Origin: Novosphingobium sp. CF614
GTDB lineage: Bacteria; Pseudomonadota; Alphaproteobacteria; Sphingomonadales; Sphingomonadaceae
DNA length: 64,000 nucleotides
Reading direction: 5' to 3'
Assembly (NCBI RefSeq): GCF_900113255.1
Contig: NZ_FOOR01000013.1
Span: 25,970-89,969, forward strand
Both the position numbers and the translations under genes were made by a program. The notes beneath the pieces are model-generated. The model saw nothing but the letters and a program-made list of their open reading frames with translations, searched no databases and was not told where the DNA came from. Below are positions 41,513 through 50,852 of this stretch, piece after piece (the stretch's first letter is position 1; each line of letters begins with the position of its first letter).

Positions 41513-43276
41513 TCAGAAGTTGTAGCGCAGGCCGGCCAGCGCCGAGGCGGTCCAGATATCGTCGATCGCCGGATCGTCGCGCGTGACGCCGTCGACCCCG
41601 ACCGCCAGGCTCGCCCGCAGGCGCCGGGTCAGCAAACGGTAGTAGCTGGCCGTGGCGCCATAGCCGGTCACGTCGCCGAACAGCGGATCACTGGTGGAAA
41701 GCCAGTTGGCATAGACATTGGTCGACCATCCTGCACTGCGGCCAAGCTGGCCGCTCAGGTAGCCCGCCAGCCACAGGTTCTCGTCGACCACCCCGTTGGC
41801 GGCGGCGAGCACGGTGCCCGGCGCCGCGATGAACTTGCGGCGATCGTAGCCAAGGCCCAGCCCCGCGTTGAGGCGCCCGATCTCCATCGAATAGCTCGCC
41901 GCGACGCCGCGCGCGCGGAAAGTGGACGAGCGCAGCGAACCCAGCGCACCCGAGAAGCAGTTGTTGCCCTCCAGCGAGGAGACGCAGCCGCTCAATTCCC
42001 CGGTCACCGGATCGCGCACCGCCTCGAAGTCGTCCGGCAATTCGTCGATCAGGCGGTTGAGCTGGCCGCCGAAACCGGACACGTTGTCGTAGACGGCGAG
42101 GCTAAGCTGGCTGCGGTCGTTCGGCGCGTAGGACAGGGTTCCGCCGTAGCTGGTCGAACCATAGCGGCGGCCGACATGGGCCGAAAGCGACGTGCGCCGG
42201 CTGGGGCGCCACATCACCGCGACATCCCAGGTCAGCCCGCTGACATCGTAGGCCAGGACGCGCGGCGCGCTCTTGTCGGTAAGGTAGCGCCCGTCCGATC
42301 CGATCACCGGATTGCCCTCTTCATCGCGCACCGCGTCGCGGCTGGAAACCTCGACGTCCTCGTAGCCGATCGCGCCGACCACCTGGACGGTGCGGCCAAG
42401 CGGGACAGTAACCATCCCGCGCGCCTGCATGTCGCGCACGCGCTGGTCGAGATTGGAGATGTCCTCCTGGTAGAAACTGCCGCCCGCGCCCACGCCGACC
42501 GGCAGCACGGTGCCCGGGGCAAGGCCCGCCTCGACATCGGCGACCTGGGTCACGCTCTTGTCGAAGACGTCCACCGCCGCGCCGCCCGGCGTCGCGACGA
42601 AGGCATCGGATTGGTCGACCTTGGTGAAGCCGGCGCGGTAGTTGGCCGAAACTTTCACGTCGCCGGCGCGGGTCGCCACCGAGGGGCCGCCGTAGACGGA
42701 GTAGATGTTGGTCTTGCTCTTGTCCGAAACCCGCCCGCCGGTGAGCGCGGAACCGCCGCTGTTCACGGTGGCCTGGGTCGCCAGGCCGCCGGCCTCGACG
42801 GTGACGCCGGGCACCACCGTGGCGTATCCACGGGCGACGCCGCTGATCGCATCGCCATCGGCCGTCTTCTTGCCCCAGCCGAACTGCCGTTCGTAGCGCA
42901 CCGAAGCCGAAGCGCCGTTGTGGCGCCCGCTGATCGCCGCATCGACGCCCACGGCCAGCTGCGTATAGGTCAGCACGTCGTTTCCGGGGGAAAGCTCGGC
43001 ATCCACGACCTGGGCGACTTCGATGTAGGGGCTTATTTGAACGCGCTTGCCGCCCTTGCCGCCGCGCTTGCCCGATTTGCCGGCCTTGCTCGACGGATCG
43101 GGATCGGACGCCTCGGCCGGGGCTTGCTGATTCCCGTTGAAGCCATCCCCATTGAAGCCGTCATAACCAAGCGTCTGGGCATGCGCGCTTGCCGGCATCG
43201 CCGCGACGGCAAGCGCCGCCAGGGACGCGAGACCCGCGAAAGTCCCGCCAGCCGATCTGATCGATAACTGAGGCAT
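41513..43276 (-). CDS. XrtA/PEP-CTERM system outer-membrane beta-barrel protein
   Basis: A protein of about 587 residues with a signal peptide (hydrophobic LASLAALAVAAMPASAHAQ), then a low-complexity stretch rich in Gly, Asn and Lys (GYDGFNGDGFNGN, GKSGKRGGKGGKR). Many alternating beta strands follow, ending in ASALAGLRYNF with terminal Phe, as in outer-membrane barrels. Its place and character match the TIGR03016 family of XrtA clusters, suggested to help export or hold the polymer. Two starts are possible: ATG at 43285 and ATG at 43276; the latter has AGGGGA at better spacing. It is five bases after the kinase gene. Confidence 0.88.
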   Translation of the reverse strand: MPQLSIRSAGGTFAGLASLAALAVAAMPASAHAQTLGYDGFNGDGFNGNQQAPAEASDPDPSSKAGKSGKRGGKGGKRVQISPYIEVAQVVDAELSPGNDVLTYTQLAVGVDAAISGRHNGASASVRYERQFGWGKKTADGDAISGVARGYATVVPGVTVEAGGLATQATVNSGGSALTGGRVSDKSKTNIYSVYGGPSVATRAGDVKVSANYRAGFTKVDQSDAFVATPGGAAVDVFDKSVTQVADVEAGLAPGTVLPVGVGAGGSFYQEDISNLDQRVRDMQARGMVTVPLGRTVQVVGAIGYEDVEVSSRDAVRDEEGNPVIGSDGRYLTDKSAPRVLAYDVSGLTWDVAVMWRPSRRTSLSAHVGRRYGSTSYGGTLSYAPNDRSQLSLAVYDNVSGFGGQLNRLIDELPDDFEAVRDPVTGELSGCVSSLEGNNCFSGALGSLRSSTFRARGVAASYSMEIGRLNAGLGLGYDRRKFIAAPGTVLAAANGVVDENLWLAGYLSGQLGRSAGWSTNVYANWLSTSDPLFGDVTGYGATASYYRLLTRRLRASLAVGVDGVTRDDPAIDDIWTASALAGLRYNF

Positions 43277-43281
43277 ACGGG

Positions 43282-44331
43282 TCATCCCCTGTATCCGTAG
43301 TAGGTGCCAAAACTGCGTCCGCTTGGACTGAACTGCGCGCCGTTGAGCAGCAGCTGAACGTTCGGACAGGCGCTGAGGAGCTGGATCGCATCCTCCAGCG
43401 CGCCCTGCCCGGTGCGGTCGGCCCGCACGATCACCACCACCTGGCCAACATACTTGGCGAGCTCCGCCGCCGGCGATGCGGCGAGCGCCGGCGGGGAATC
43501 GAAGATCACCATGCGATGCGGCGCGCGCGCGGTCAGGCAATCGAGCACGCGCGCGGTGCGCGAGCTGGACAGGTATTCGCTGTCGTGATTGGTGGTATCG
43601 CCGGCAGGCAGCACCCAGAGGCCCGGAATGTCGGTGCCCAGCACGTAATCCATGACATCGACGCTTTCGTCCATCAGCGCATCCATCAGGCCCGGCCCAC
43701 CCGGCAGACCGAGCGCCGAAAGGATCGAAGGCTTGGCGAAATCGGCATCGACGAGCAGGACTTCGCTTTCCTTCTCCGCCGCGATCGAGAGCGCGAGGTT
43801 GAGCGCGCAGTAAGTCTTGCCCTCGCCCGGATGCGGCGAGCTGACAAGCACGCGCTGGGCCATCGCGCCCGCCTTCTGGCGGCGCAGATCGGCCGACTGC
43901 ACCAGCAGCTGGCGCTTGACGATGCGAAACTCCTCAAGCAGCGCCGTGACCGTGCCTTCGGGAACGATCAGCCCCTGTTCGCGCAGGCGTTCGCGGTCGA
44001 TCGGGTGGGGCTCGCCATGGAATTCGTGCGCCGGCTCGGCGGCGGCGTCGACCGCTTCCGGAACCTCGGCCATGGGTTCCGGCACACCGGCCGAAGGCAC
44101 GGGTTGGGGAGCCATCCTCGGCTCGGGCAGCGGGTCGGCCGCGTTCACCGGCGCAGGTGCCGCCGCGACCAGGACCCTGGCTCGAACCTGCGCCTCGGGC
44201 GGAAGCGGGATCGGCTTGCCGATGAAGCTGTTCAGGTCGAACCGGCCGGCAACGCGCTCTATCAGCGACTCGCCGCGGCTGTCCGGCGCGTCGGGGCCCA
44301 AGGGCATGGGGATCTTGCTCTGGTCGGTCAT
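43282..44331 (-). CDS. XrtA-associated tyrosine autokinase (BY-kinase)
   Basis: A 349-residue cytoplasmic bacterial tyrosine kinase that partners the chain-length protein. After a Pro/Ala-rich N-terminal region come Walker A SSPHPGEGKT (S165-T173), Walker A' LLVDADFAKP (D195) and Walker B MVIFDSPP. The C-terminus has the tyrosine cluster GTYYGYRG, the expected autophosphorylation site. Cycles of phosphorylation control polymer length in such systems. ATG at 44331 has GAGGGG upstream; a GTG at 44346 would overlap the previous stop. It lies 11 bp after the chain-length gene and 5 bp before the outer-membrane protein gene. Confidence 0.94.
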   Translation of the reverse strand: MTDQSKIPMPLGPDAPDSRGESLIERVAGRFDLNSFIGKPIPLPPEAQVRARVLVAAAPAPVNAADPLPEPRMAPQPVPSAGVPEPMAEVPEAVDAAAEPAHEFHGEPHPIDRERLREQGLIVPEGTVTALLEEFRIVKRQLLVQSADLRRQKAGAMAQRVLVSSPHPGEGKTYCALNLALSIAAEKESEVLLVDADFAKPSILSALGLPGGPGLMDALMDESVDVMDYVLGTDIPGLWVLPAGDTTNHDSEYLSSSRTARVLDCLTARAPHRMVIFDSPPALAASPAAELAKYVGQVVVIVRADRTGQGALEDAIQLLSACPNVQLLLNGAQFSPSGRSFGTYYGYRG

Positions 44332-44342
44332 ATCCGGTCCCC

Positions 44343-45866
44343 TCACGCCACCATGCCACGCTGGATGAATTCGACGGCGAGAAGCACGACGAAGAGCCCG
44401 CCCAGCGCCGCGCCCGCACCGTAGAAGTACTTGAGCCGCTTGCGGCGCAGCGCCCGCGCGGCATCGGTCAGGTTCTGCGAGATCGCGCCCAGCACCGGCA
44501 GTCCGGTCGCCCGTTCCAGCCCGGCGGTCGTCGAGAACACCGAGCGCAACCGGCTCAGCGCGAACGCGCCCGCGCAGCCGCCGCCGAGGCCGGCAATCAG
44601 CACGCCGAGCAAAAGCACCGGACGGTTTGGCGCGACCGGCGAGCGCGGGGTCGTCGGCGGATCGACCACCTCGAACTTCACCGCTTCGCGCTCGGTCTTT
44701 ACTTCGCCGCGCAAACGCAGTTCCTCGCGGTCCTGCAAGAGCTTGTCGTATTGCTCGCGCAGCACGTCGTAATCGCGGTTGATGCGCTGCGCCTCGGCCG
44801 CCAGCCCGGGGTCCTGGATCGCCGAGACGGTGAGCGAAGCGACGTCGGACTGCAGCCCGGCGCGGCGCGACTGCAGTGCCTGGACATTGGCCTGGCGCTC
44901 CGCCCGGATCGATTGCAGCGAGCTGTAGGCGGGATTGACGATGCCGCCGCTGCCGCTGGCCGCTTCCTGCGCCGCCGGCCCCTTCAGCGCGGCAACCTGG
45001 TTGCGCGCGGCGATCACGTCCGGATGGCTATCGGTCAGGCCGCGCGCGCGCATCGCGGCAAGGTCCGCCTCGGCCCTGGCAAGCGACGCCTGCGCACCGC
45101 CGCCCGCACCGCCCGCGATCGAGCGCGGGGTGCCGGCGAGTTGGCCGTCGATCGCGGCCAGCGCACTCTGCGCCGCCGCCAGGTCGGCATCGACATCGCG
45201 CATCGCCGCGCGTGAATTCTCAAGGCGCTGGACCACCGCCGTGCCGCCCTGTGCCATCTCGGGATGCTGCGCCTCGAAGGCCATGCGCTTCTGCTCGGCC
45301 GATTCCAGCTCCTTCTCGCGCTGCCTGAGCTGCTGGTTCACGAATTCCAGCGTCTCGACCATGTCGCCGCGGTTGCCGGAAAGGTTCTCCTCGCGGAAGA
45401 TATCGATCAGTTTCTGCGCCACGTCCTGTGCCAGCTTGGCATTCTCGGCATCGGAGAAGGAAGAATTGCTGGCGGTCGCGGTGATCTCGAACAGGTTGTC
45501 CTGCTGGCTGACCACCTTCACGTTGTCACCCAGCTCCAGCACCGCGGCTTCCATCTGCTTGGGCGATTGGATGGTGTCGCCAAGGCGCGTGGCGCGAACG
45601 ACCTTCTCCAGGTTGACCGCGCTCGTCAGAGTCTGGCGGATGCGCTCTATGTCGCGCTTCTTGTCGGCCATGCCGATGCCGACCTGTTCAGCCAGCGCAT
45701 CGTCGAGCTGGATGAATATCCGCGCCCGCGATTCGTAGCTGTTCGGGATCAGCGCCACCACGAACCAGCCGATCAGGCAGATCGCCCAGGCGATCACCAG
45801 CGCAATCCAGCGCCGGGTCCAGACGCTGTGGATCGCGGAGAGCAGTTCTTCGTAGAGGTTGTTCAT
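44343..45866 (-). CDS. XrtA system chain-length determinant (Wzz-type)
   Basis: A 507-residue inner-membrane polysaccharide co-polymerase. It has a transmembrane helix near residues 18-38 (WIALVIAWAICLIGWFVVAL), a Wzz-like N-terminal domain, long periplasmic coiled coils (about 165-260 and 325-400), and a second helix near 430-450 after the proline-rich VDPPTTPRSPVAPNRPV. A further C-terminal helix precedes the end. This architecture fits the TIGR03007 family of exosortase A clusters. It sets polymer length with the adjacent tyrosine kinase. ATG at 45866 opens the transmembrane domain directly; it follows the export lipoprotein gene by 16 bp. Confidence 0.93.
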   Translation of the reverse strand: MNNLYEELLSAIHSVWTRRWIALVIAWAICLIGWFVVALIPNSYESRARIFIQLDDALAEQVGIGMADKKRDIERIRQTLTSAVNLEKVVRATRLGDTIQSPKQMEAAVLELGDNVKVVSQQDNLFEITATASNSSFSDAENAKLAQDVAQKLIDIFREENLSGNRGDMVETLEFVNQQLRQREKELESAEQKRMAFEAQHPEMAQGGTAVVQRLENSRAAMRDVDADLAAAQSALAAIDGQLAGTPRSIAGGAGGGAQASLARAEADLAAMRARGLTDSHPDVIAARNQVAALKGPAAQEAASGSGGIVNPAYSSLQSIRAERQANVQALQSRRAGLQSDVASLTVSAIQDPGLAAEAQRINRDYDVLREQYDKLLQDREELRLRGEVKTEREAVKFEVVDPPTTPRSPVAPNRPVLLLGVLIAGLGGGCAGAFALSRLRSVFSTTAGLERATGLPVLGAISQNLTDAARALRRKRLKYFYGAGAALGGLFVVLLAVEFIQRGMVA

Positions 45867-45882
45867 CGCTCGCGCCCGGCCC

Positions 45883-46527
45883 TCAGAACATGCTCTCGGG
45901 GATGATGATGACATCGCCCGGGCTCAACATCACGTTGGCCTTGCTGTCGCCCTTCTTGAGCAGATCACCGAGACGCAGCTTGAATTCCTTCTGCTTGCCG
46001 CTCGCCTTGTCGAAGCGGACCAGCCGGGCGTTGTTGCCCGCCGCGTATTCGGACAGGCCACCGACGGCGATCATCGCGTCGAGCACGGTCATGTTGGCGC
46101 GATAAGGGATCGACGCCGGCTTCTCGGTAGCGCCGACGATGCGAATCTGCTGGCTGAACGTTCCCGAGAAGCCGTCCACGATGACGGAGACGAGCGGATC
46201 CTCGATATATTGCGAAAGCTGCAGGCGGATGTCCTCGGCCAGCATCGAGGGGGTCTTGCCCACCGCCGGCATGTCGGTAATCAGCGGCGTGGTGATGCGC
46301 CCGTCGGGCCGGACCTGCACTTTCGCCCCCAGTTCCGGGTTGCGCCAGACGAAGACGGTGAGCTGATCGAGCGGACCGATCACGTATTCCTCGCCCGGCC
46401 CTTCCTGCATCGCGACGAACGAGGCGGGCGGCAATTCCGGCCCGGAAGCCGGCCCCGCGCAACCCGTCAAGGCGACGCTGGCAAGCGTTGAACCAGCCAG
46501 AAGTCGGGCATAGCGGTGATGCGGCAT
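45883..46527 (-). CDS. XrtA system polysaccharide export lipoprotein (Wza/BexD-like)
   Basis: A 214-residue outer-membrane export protein. A lipobox, SVALTGC, ends its signal peptide. The mature part has the polysaccharide-export motif YVIGPLDQLTVFVWRNPEL, then an SLBB-like section (IRIVGATEKPASIPYRANMTVLDAM read in parts), and it ends LSPGDVIIIPESMF. It would form the outer-membrane pore for the exopolysaccharide. ATG at 46527 has AGGGAAG five bases upstream, better than the GTG at 46533. As the first gene of the long leftward operon it is expected to follow the operon promoter in the 185-bp gap upstream. Confidence 0.94.
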   Translation of the reverse strand: MPHHRYARLLAGSTLASVALTGCAGPASGPELPPASFVAMQEGPGEEYVIGPLDQLTVFVWRNPELGAKVQVRPDGRITTPLITDMPAVGKTPSMLAEDIRLQLSQYIEDPLVSVIVDGFSGTFSQQIRIVGATEKPASIPYRANMTVLDAMIAVGGLSEYAAGNNARLVRFDKASGKQKEFKLRLGDLLKKGDSKANVMLSPGDVIIIPESMF

Positions 46528-46648
46528 GGACACTTCCCTGTCAGCGCCGATCCCCTCGAACGCACCGGCAAAGACCCGGACGCGAAGGGAGACCTGGCAA
46601 AATCCAGCCTCCGTAATGCGAAAAAAGGGTGAATATTGCGTTAGCTTT

Positions 46649-46683
46649 GGTTGTCGATTTGCAACCAGGTCCCAATTCGGGAC
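46649..46683 (-). promoter_or_regulatory. Two adjacent inverted repeats upstream of the EPS export operon
   Basis: GGTTG...CAACC (46649-46666) and GTCCC-AATTC-GGGAC (46669-46683) lie side by side about 120-155 bp upstream of the export lipoprotein start and just after the decarboxylase gene. They may be operator sites of the main operon or the end of the decarboxylase transcript. No T run supports the second option. Confidence 0.45.
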
Positions 46684-46712
46684 GTCCAGGCACTGAAATG
46701 CTTACCGGTTTT

Positions 46713-47939
46713 TCATAGCAGTACTTCGGTGGCCGGGCCCTGCCCCAGGAACGTGGCGGGGCTGGCACTGGCCCCATAGGCCCCGGCGCAGAACACCGCG
46801 ACGAGGTCTCCCACGTCCGCGCGCGGAAACCCGCCCTTGTCCGCCAGCTTGTCAAGCGGGGTGCACAGGCAGCCGACGATCGAGGCTTCTTCCTCCACCG
46901 GCGCGCCGAAGCGGGTGGCGATGGCCGAGGGATAATTGCGCCGCACCACCGTGCCGAAGTTGCCCGAAGCCGCCAGCTGGTGGTGCAGGCCGCCGTCCGT
47001 AACCAGGAAAACCTCGCCGTGGCTCACCTTGCGGTCGACGATCCGGGTCAGATAGACTCCCGCTTCGCCGACGAGATAGCGGCCCAGTTCGATACAGAAG
47101 AAAGTTTCATCGAGGAAACCTGGCAAATGCGCGAAACGATCGGCCAGCCGTTCGCCGACGAGCGCCAGATCGACCGGCGTGTCGCCCGAAAAGTACGGAA
47201 TCCCCAGCCCTCCGCCCAAGTTGCAACAGGGCAGCGCGACGCCGCCCTGCCGGGCCAGCCGCGCCGCGAGGTCGATCGCCCGGGCCTGGGTTTCGGCGAT
47301 CGCTTCGGCGTCGAGCGCCTGGCTGCCGGCGAAAATGTGAAACCCGCGCCAGTCAGCGCCGCTATCCACGATCCTGCGCGCCAGCGCGGGCACGCGATCG
47401 GCATCGATCCCGAACGGCTTGGCGCCGCCGCCCATCTTCATGCCCGAACCCTTGAGATCGAAATCGGGATTGACCCGGATCGCCAGGCGCGGCGTGACGT
47501 CCAGGCGTTCGGCCAGGGCCAGGGCCCGCGCCGCTTCCCCTTCGGATTCCAGATTGAGCGTGACGCCCGCGGAAATCGCCGCTTCCAGTTCGGCATCGCG
47601 CTTGCCCGGCCCCGCGAAGCTGACCTTTTCGGGCGCGATTCCGGCGTCCCGCACGATCCGCAGTTCACCGCCCGAGGCGATGTCGAACCCGTCCACGAGG
47701 CCAGCCATCAGCGAAAGCAGCGGCGGGAACGGATTGGCCTTCACCGCATAGTGCAAGCCGAGGCGCCGCGGCATCGCCGCGCGCAAGGCGGCAACGCGCT
47801 GCCGCACGAGGTCCGCCGAATAGAGGAAAAGCGGCGTCGCGCCGGCCTGGTCGACCCAGTGCGTCACCGGCTTTCCGGCCACGGCCAGCACTCCGTCGAC
47901 CGCGCCGTAGCCGGCGGGAATCGGACCCAGCGGCTTCAT
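46713..47939 (-). CDS. PLP-dependent decarboxylase, exosortase A system-associated
   Basis: A 408-residue fold-type III PLP decarboxylase related to diaminopimelate and ornithine decarboxylases. The PLP lysine is K67 in LHYAVKANPFPP. HIFAGSQ, GGGLGIPY and the C-terminal GCLCTPLDKLADK with the catalytic Cys are in place. Members beside exosortase A form their own group (TIGR03099 by memory), probably making an amine-bearing precursor that the neighbouring ligase and ACP handle. Its ATG overlaps the stop of the AMP-ligase gene by four bases (ATGA), so the two are coupled. Confidence 0.93.
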   Translation of the reverse strand: MKPLGPIPAGYGAVDGVLAVAGKPVTHWVDQAGATPLFLYSADLVRQRVAALRAAMPRRLGLHYAVKANPFPPLLSLMAGLVDGFDIASGGELRIVRDAGIAPEKVSFAGPGKRDAELEAAISAGVTLNLESEGEAARALALAERLDVTPRLAIRVNPDFDLKGSGMKMGGGAKPFGIDADRVPALARRIVDSGADWRGFHIFAGSQALDAEAIAETQARAIDLAARLARQGGVALPCCNLGGGLGIPYFSGDTPVDLALVGERLADRFAHLPGFLDETFFCIELGRYLVGEAGVYLTRIVDRKVSHGEVFLVTDGGLHHQLAASGNFGTVVRRNYPSAIATRFGAPVEEEASIVGCLCTPLDKLADKGGFPRADVGDLVAVFCAGAYGASASPATFLGQGPATEVLL

Positions 47940-49474
47940 GCGGCCAGTTCCGCCTGAAGACCCGTGCGATCGATCTTGCCGTTGGGGCCGATCGGCATCG
48001 CCTGGCGCCAATGGATGGCCTTGGGCATCATGAAATTCGGCAGCTCCTGCATAAGTTTACGCGGCAATGCTTCCTCTGCGCCTGAAACCCCGGGCAAGGC
48101 GCGGACAACCAGGTGGACCGCCTGCCCCAGCCGCTCGTCCGGCACGCCGAGCGCGACCGCTTCGGCGACGAGGCCGGTCGCCAGCGCCGCTTCCTCGATT
48201 TCCTGCGGGCTGATCCGGTTGCCCGCGCTCTTTATCATCGCATCGCGGCGCCCGACGAAATAGAGGAGCCCGTCCGCCTCGCGCCGAACCCGGTCGCCCG
48301 ACCACACGGCGGTGCCGCCATAGCGCGCAGCGGCGGGCGCCGGCCTGAAACGCTCGGCCGTGCGCTCCGGATCCTGCCAGTATCCTTGCGCCACCAATGG
48401 CCCGCAGTGGACCAGTTCTCCCTCTTCCCCGTCCCGGGAAACCTGGCCCAGATCATTGATTACAAGGATTTCGGCATGCGGGATGGCCCTGCCCATCGAA
48501 GTCGGGTGGATATCGACCAGTGCGGGATCGAGATAGGTCGAGCGGAAGGCTTCGGTCAGCCCATACATCGGGAACAGGCGCGCCTGCGGAAACCGCGCGC
48601 GCAGCCGCCGGACCAGATCGACGGTCAAGGCCCCGCCGCTGTTGGTCAGGCGGCGCAGCTTCGCGGCGATTTCGGCGGGCCAGTCCAGTTCGCACACCTG
48701 CACCCACAGCGGCGGAACCGCCGCCAGCGTGGTCACGGCGTGGCGCTCCACGGCCTTCATCACGTCGCGCGGCACCAGGTAGTCGAGCGGGACGACGCAG
48801 CCGCCCGCATGCCAGGTCGAAAACAGCTGGTTCTGGCCATAGTCGAACGACAGCGGCAGCACGGCCAAGGTGCGATCATCACCGGCAAGGCCCAGGTATC
48901 CGGCAACGCTTTCGGCCCCGAGCCACATGTTGGCGTGGCTGAGCATGACCCCCTTGGGTCGGCCGGTCGAACCGCTGGTGTACAGGATGGCCGCCAGCTC
49001 GTCCGGATCGCTCGCGGAGGGCGGCAGCGCGATGCCGATTTCCGTCGCGGCGGTCAGCGCGGCGGCTTCCTCGACGACGCGGCAGGAAGGCGGCACGTCG
49101 CCCGGCTCCAGCGTCTTGAGGCGGGCCGGCGTGCCGACCAGCATCGCGGCGCCGCTATCGCCCAGGATATGCGCCACTTGCGCGTGCTTGAGCAGCGGGT
49201 TGACCGGCACATGCACCAGCCCGGCGCGCGCCGCGGCGAGCGGGAGCAGGCAGGTCAGCTCGCCCTTGGCCGCCCAGCTCGCCACGCGCGCGCCCTTGCC
49301 CGGCACTTCGCCGGCCAGCCAGGCCGCCAGGCGGGAGACACGCGTTCTTAAGTCCTTGTAGCTAAGAACACCGTCACGCAGCACGAGCGCTTCGGCGTCT
49401 TCGTTTCCGCGAAGGACGAGATGGTCCAGTGGCAGGATCGGATTTTCGCTCGAATTTTCGCTCTGGCCGCGCAT
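47936..49474 (-). CDS. AMP-forming acyl ligase, exosortase A system-associated
   Basis: A 512-residue adenylate-forming enzyme. The phosphate loop is LYTSGSTGRPKGVML, the A5 motif is MYGLTEAFRS, the hinge region is YFVGRRDAMIKSAGNRISPQEIE, and the catalytic Lys is in IGPNGKIDRTGL. It belongs to the group found with exosortase A (TIGR03098 by memory) and probably loads an acyl or amino-acyl group onto the ACP encoded at 50582. ATG at 49474 is the first plausible start, though its ribosome site is weak. The gap to the divergent GNAT gene is only 39 bp, so promoters must overlap coding sequence. Confidence 0.92.
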   Translation of the reverse strand: MRGQSENSSENPILPLDHLVLRGNEDAEALVLRDGVLSYKDLRTRVSRLAAWLAGEVPGKGARVASWAAKGELTCLLPLAAARAGLVHVPVNPLLKHAQVAHILGDSGAAMLVGTPARLKTLEPGDVPPSCRVVEEAAALTAATEIGIALPPSASDPDELAAILYTSGSTGRPKGVMLSHANMWLGAESVAGYLGLAGDDRTLAVLPLSFDYGQNQLFSTWHAGGCVVPLDYLVPRDVMKAVERHAVTTLAAVPPLWVQVCELDWPAEIAAKLRRLTNSGGALTVDLVRRLRARFPQARLFPMYGLTEAFRSTYLDPALVDIHPTSMGRAIPHAEILVINDLGQVSRDGEEGELVHCGPLVAQGYWQDPERTAERFRPAPAAARYGGTAVWSGDRVRREADGLLYFVGRRDAMIKSAGNRISPQEIEEAALATGLVAEAVALGVPDERLGQAVHLVVRALPGVSGAEEALPRKLMQELPNFMMPKAIHWRQAMPIGPNGKIDRTGLQAELAA

Positions 49475-49513
49475 CGTTTTGGCAAGTGCTCCCGCGAGGT
49501 TCTGGACGGTATC

Positions 49514-50539
49514 GTGGTAAAGATCGAATATCACTGCGATCTTAAGGAAGTGCAATCGGATCGCCAGCTGGCAAGGCTGTTGTCGGCCGAATGCCAGTCC
49601 GCGCCGTTCGACCGCCTTGCATGGTGGCAGGGACTTGGCAAGCACTGCGGGATGGCGCCGCTGCTGGCCGTGGCCCGCCAGGACGAGGCGATCGCCGTGC
49701 TGCCGCTGGCGGGCGGCGGCGGACGCTATTCGGCGCTGTCCAACTGGTACACCTTCCGCTTCCGTCCGATCCTCTCGCCCGCGCCCGGCAGCGCGGCGAT
49801 GCTGGCCGCCCTGGCCCGCGATCTGGCCGGCAAGGCCCACCGCCTCACGCTGGGCGGCCTGCCGGACGAGGATGGCTCGGCCGCGCGCGTCGAGGCGGCG
49901 TTCCGCAAGGCCGGCTGGCTCGTCACGCGCGCGCGCTGCGATACCAACCACGTCCTGCCCGTTGCCGGGCGCCGCTACGAGGAATACGTCGCCGCCCGCC
50001 CCGGCAAGCTGCGCACCACGCTCAAGCGCAAGACCGGGAAAGTGGAGATCGAGGTGCTCGGCCGCTTCGACGCCGCGGCCTGGGACGATTACGAGGACAT
50101 CTACGCCGAAAGCTGGAAGCCGGAGGAAGGCTCCCCCGCGTTCCTGCGCGCCTTTGCCGAGGCGGAAGGCGCGGCGGGCCGGCTGCGGCTCGGCATCGCG
50201 CGCGCCGCCGGCGACCCGCTGGGCCGCGCCATCGCCGCGCAGATGTGGACGGTGGAAGGCGGCACCGCCTTCATCCACAAGCTCGCCCACCGCGAAGCGG
50301 CCAGGCCGCTTTCGCCCGGATCGGTGCTGAGCGCGGCGCTGCTGCGCCACGTGATCGACGTGGACCGGGTCGACCTCGTCGATTTCGGAACCGGCGACGA
50401 TCCCTACAAGCGCGACTGGATGGAACAGGTTCGCCCGCGCTACCGGATCGAGATGTTTCGCCCGCTGGACGTCCGGAACTGGCCGATTTTCGCGCGGATC
50501 GGCCTGCGGCGCCTTGCCGCACGTGCCAAGCGCGGCTAG
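49514..50539 (+). CDS. GNAT/BcsL-type N-acetyltransferase of the XrtA cluster
   Basis: A protein of about 341 residues of the GNAT superfamily, Acetyltransf_6 (BcsL/CelD-like) group. The pattern RPGKLRTTLKRKTGKVEIEV followed by DDYEDIYAESWKPEEGSPAF, then a C-terminal FIHKLAHREAARPLSPGSVL and DFGTGDDPYKRDWM, is typical. Such proteins modify polysaccharide precursors. GTG at 49514 is the chosen start, but its ribosome site is poor and the true start could lie slightly elsewhere. It heads the rightward set (GNAT, ACP, two hydrolases) and diverges from the ligase gene. Confidence 0.82.
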   Translation: MVKIEYHCDLKEVQSDRQLARLLSAECQSAPFDRLAWWQGLGKHCGMAPLLAVARQDEAIAVLPLAGGGGRYSALSNWYTFRFRPILSPAPGSAAMLAALARDLAGKAHRLTLGGLPDEDGSAARVEAAFRKAGWLVTRARCDTNHVLPVAGRRYEEYVAARPGKLRTTLKRKTGKVEIEVLGRFDAAAWDDYEDIYAESWKPEEGSPAFLRAFAEAEGAAGRLRLGIARAAGDPLGRAIAAQMWTVEGGTAFIHKLAHREAARPLSPGSVLSAALLRHVIDVDRVDLVDFGTGDDPYKRDWMEQVRPRYRIEMFRPLDVRNWPIFARIGLRRLAARAKRG

Positions 50540-50581
50540 AGCGCGGCCGTTTCGATGGGTAGAGGGTTGAACCGAAGGGCC

Positions 50582-50845
50582 ATGCAAGACGATACTGACC
50601 TGCTGCTGCGGCGCATCCTGACGGACGTGCTCGGCCTCAAGCAGGGGCAGGCCGACGGCTTCGATGCCGACACCGGCCTGTTCGGTCATTTGCCGGAACT
50701 CGATTCGATGGCCGTGGCCGGTCTCCTCACCGAGCTGGAAGACCGTCTCGACATCGTCATCGACGATGACGAACTTGACGGCGAGATGCTCGAAACCTTC
50801 GGCGGCCTGCTCGCATTCGCGCGCTCCAAACGCGCCGAGGCATGA
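50582..50845 (+). CDS. Acyl carrier protein of the exosortase A cluster
   Basis: An 87-residue carrier protein. The phosphopantetheine site is S42 in LPELDSMAVAGLL, and the rest is acidic with four predicted helices as in ACPs. It probably carries the product of the nearby AMP ligase. ATG at 50582 has AAGGGC just upstream; an in-frame ATG at 50555 adds nine residues without a better site. It is 42 bp after the GNAT gene and seven bases before the hydrolase 2 gene. Confidence 0.9.
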   Translation: MQDDTDLLLRRILTDVLGLKQGQADGFDADTGLFGHLPELDSMAVAGLLTELEDRLDIVIDDDELDGEMLETFGGLLAFARSKRAEA

Positions 50846-50852
50846 CCGGGCG

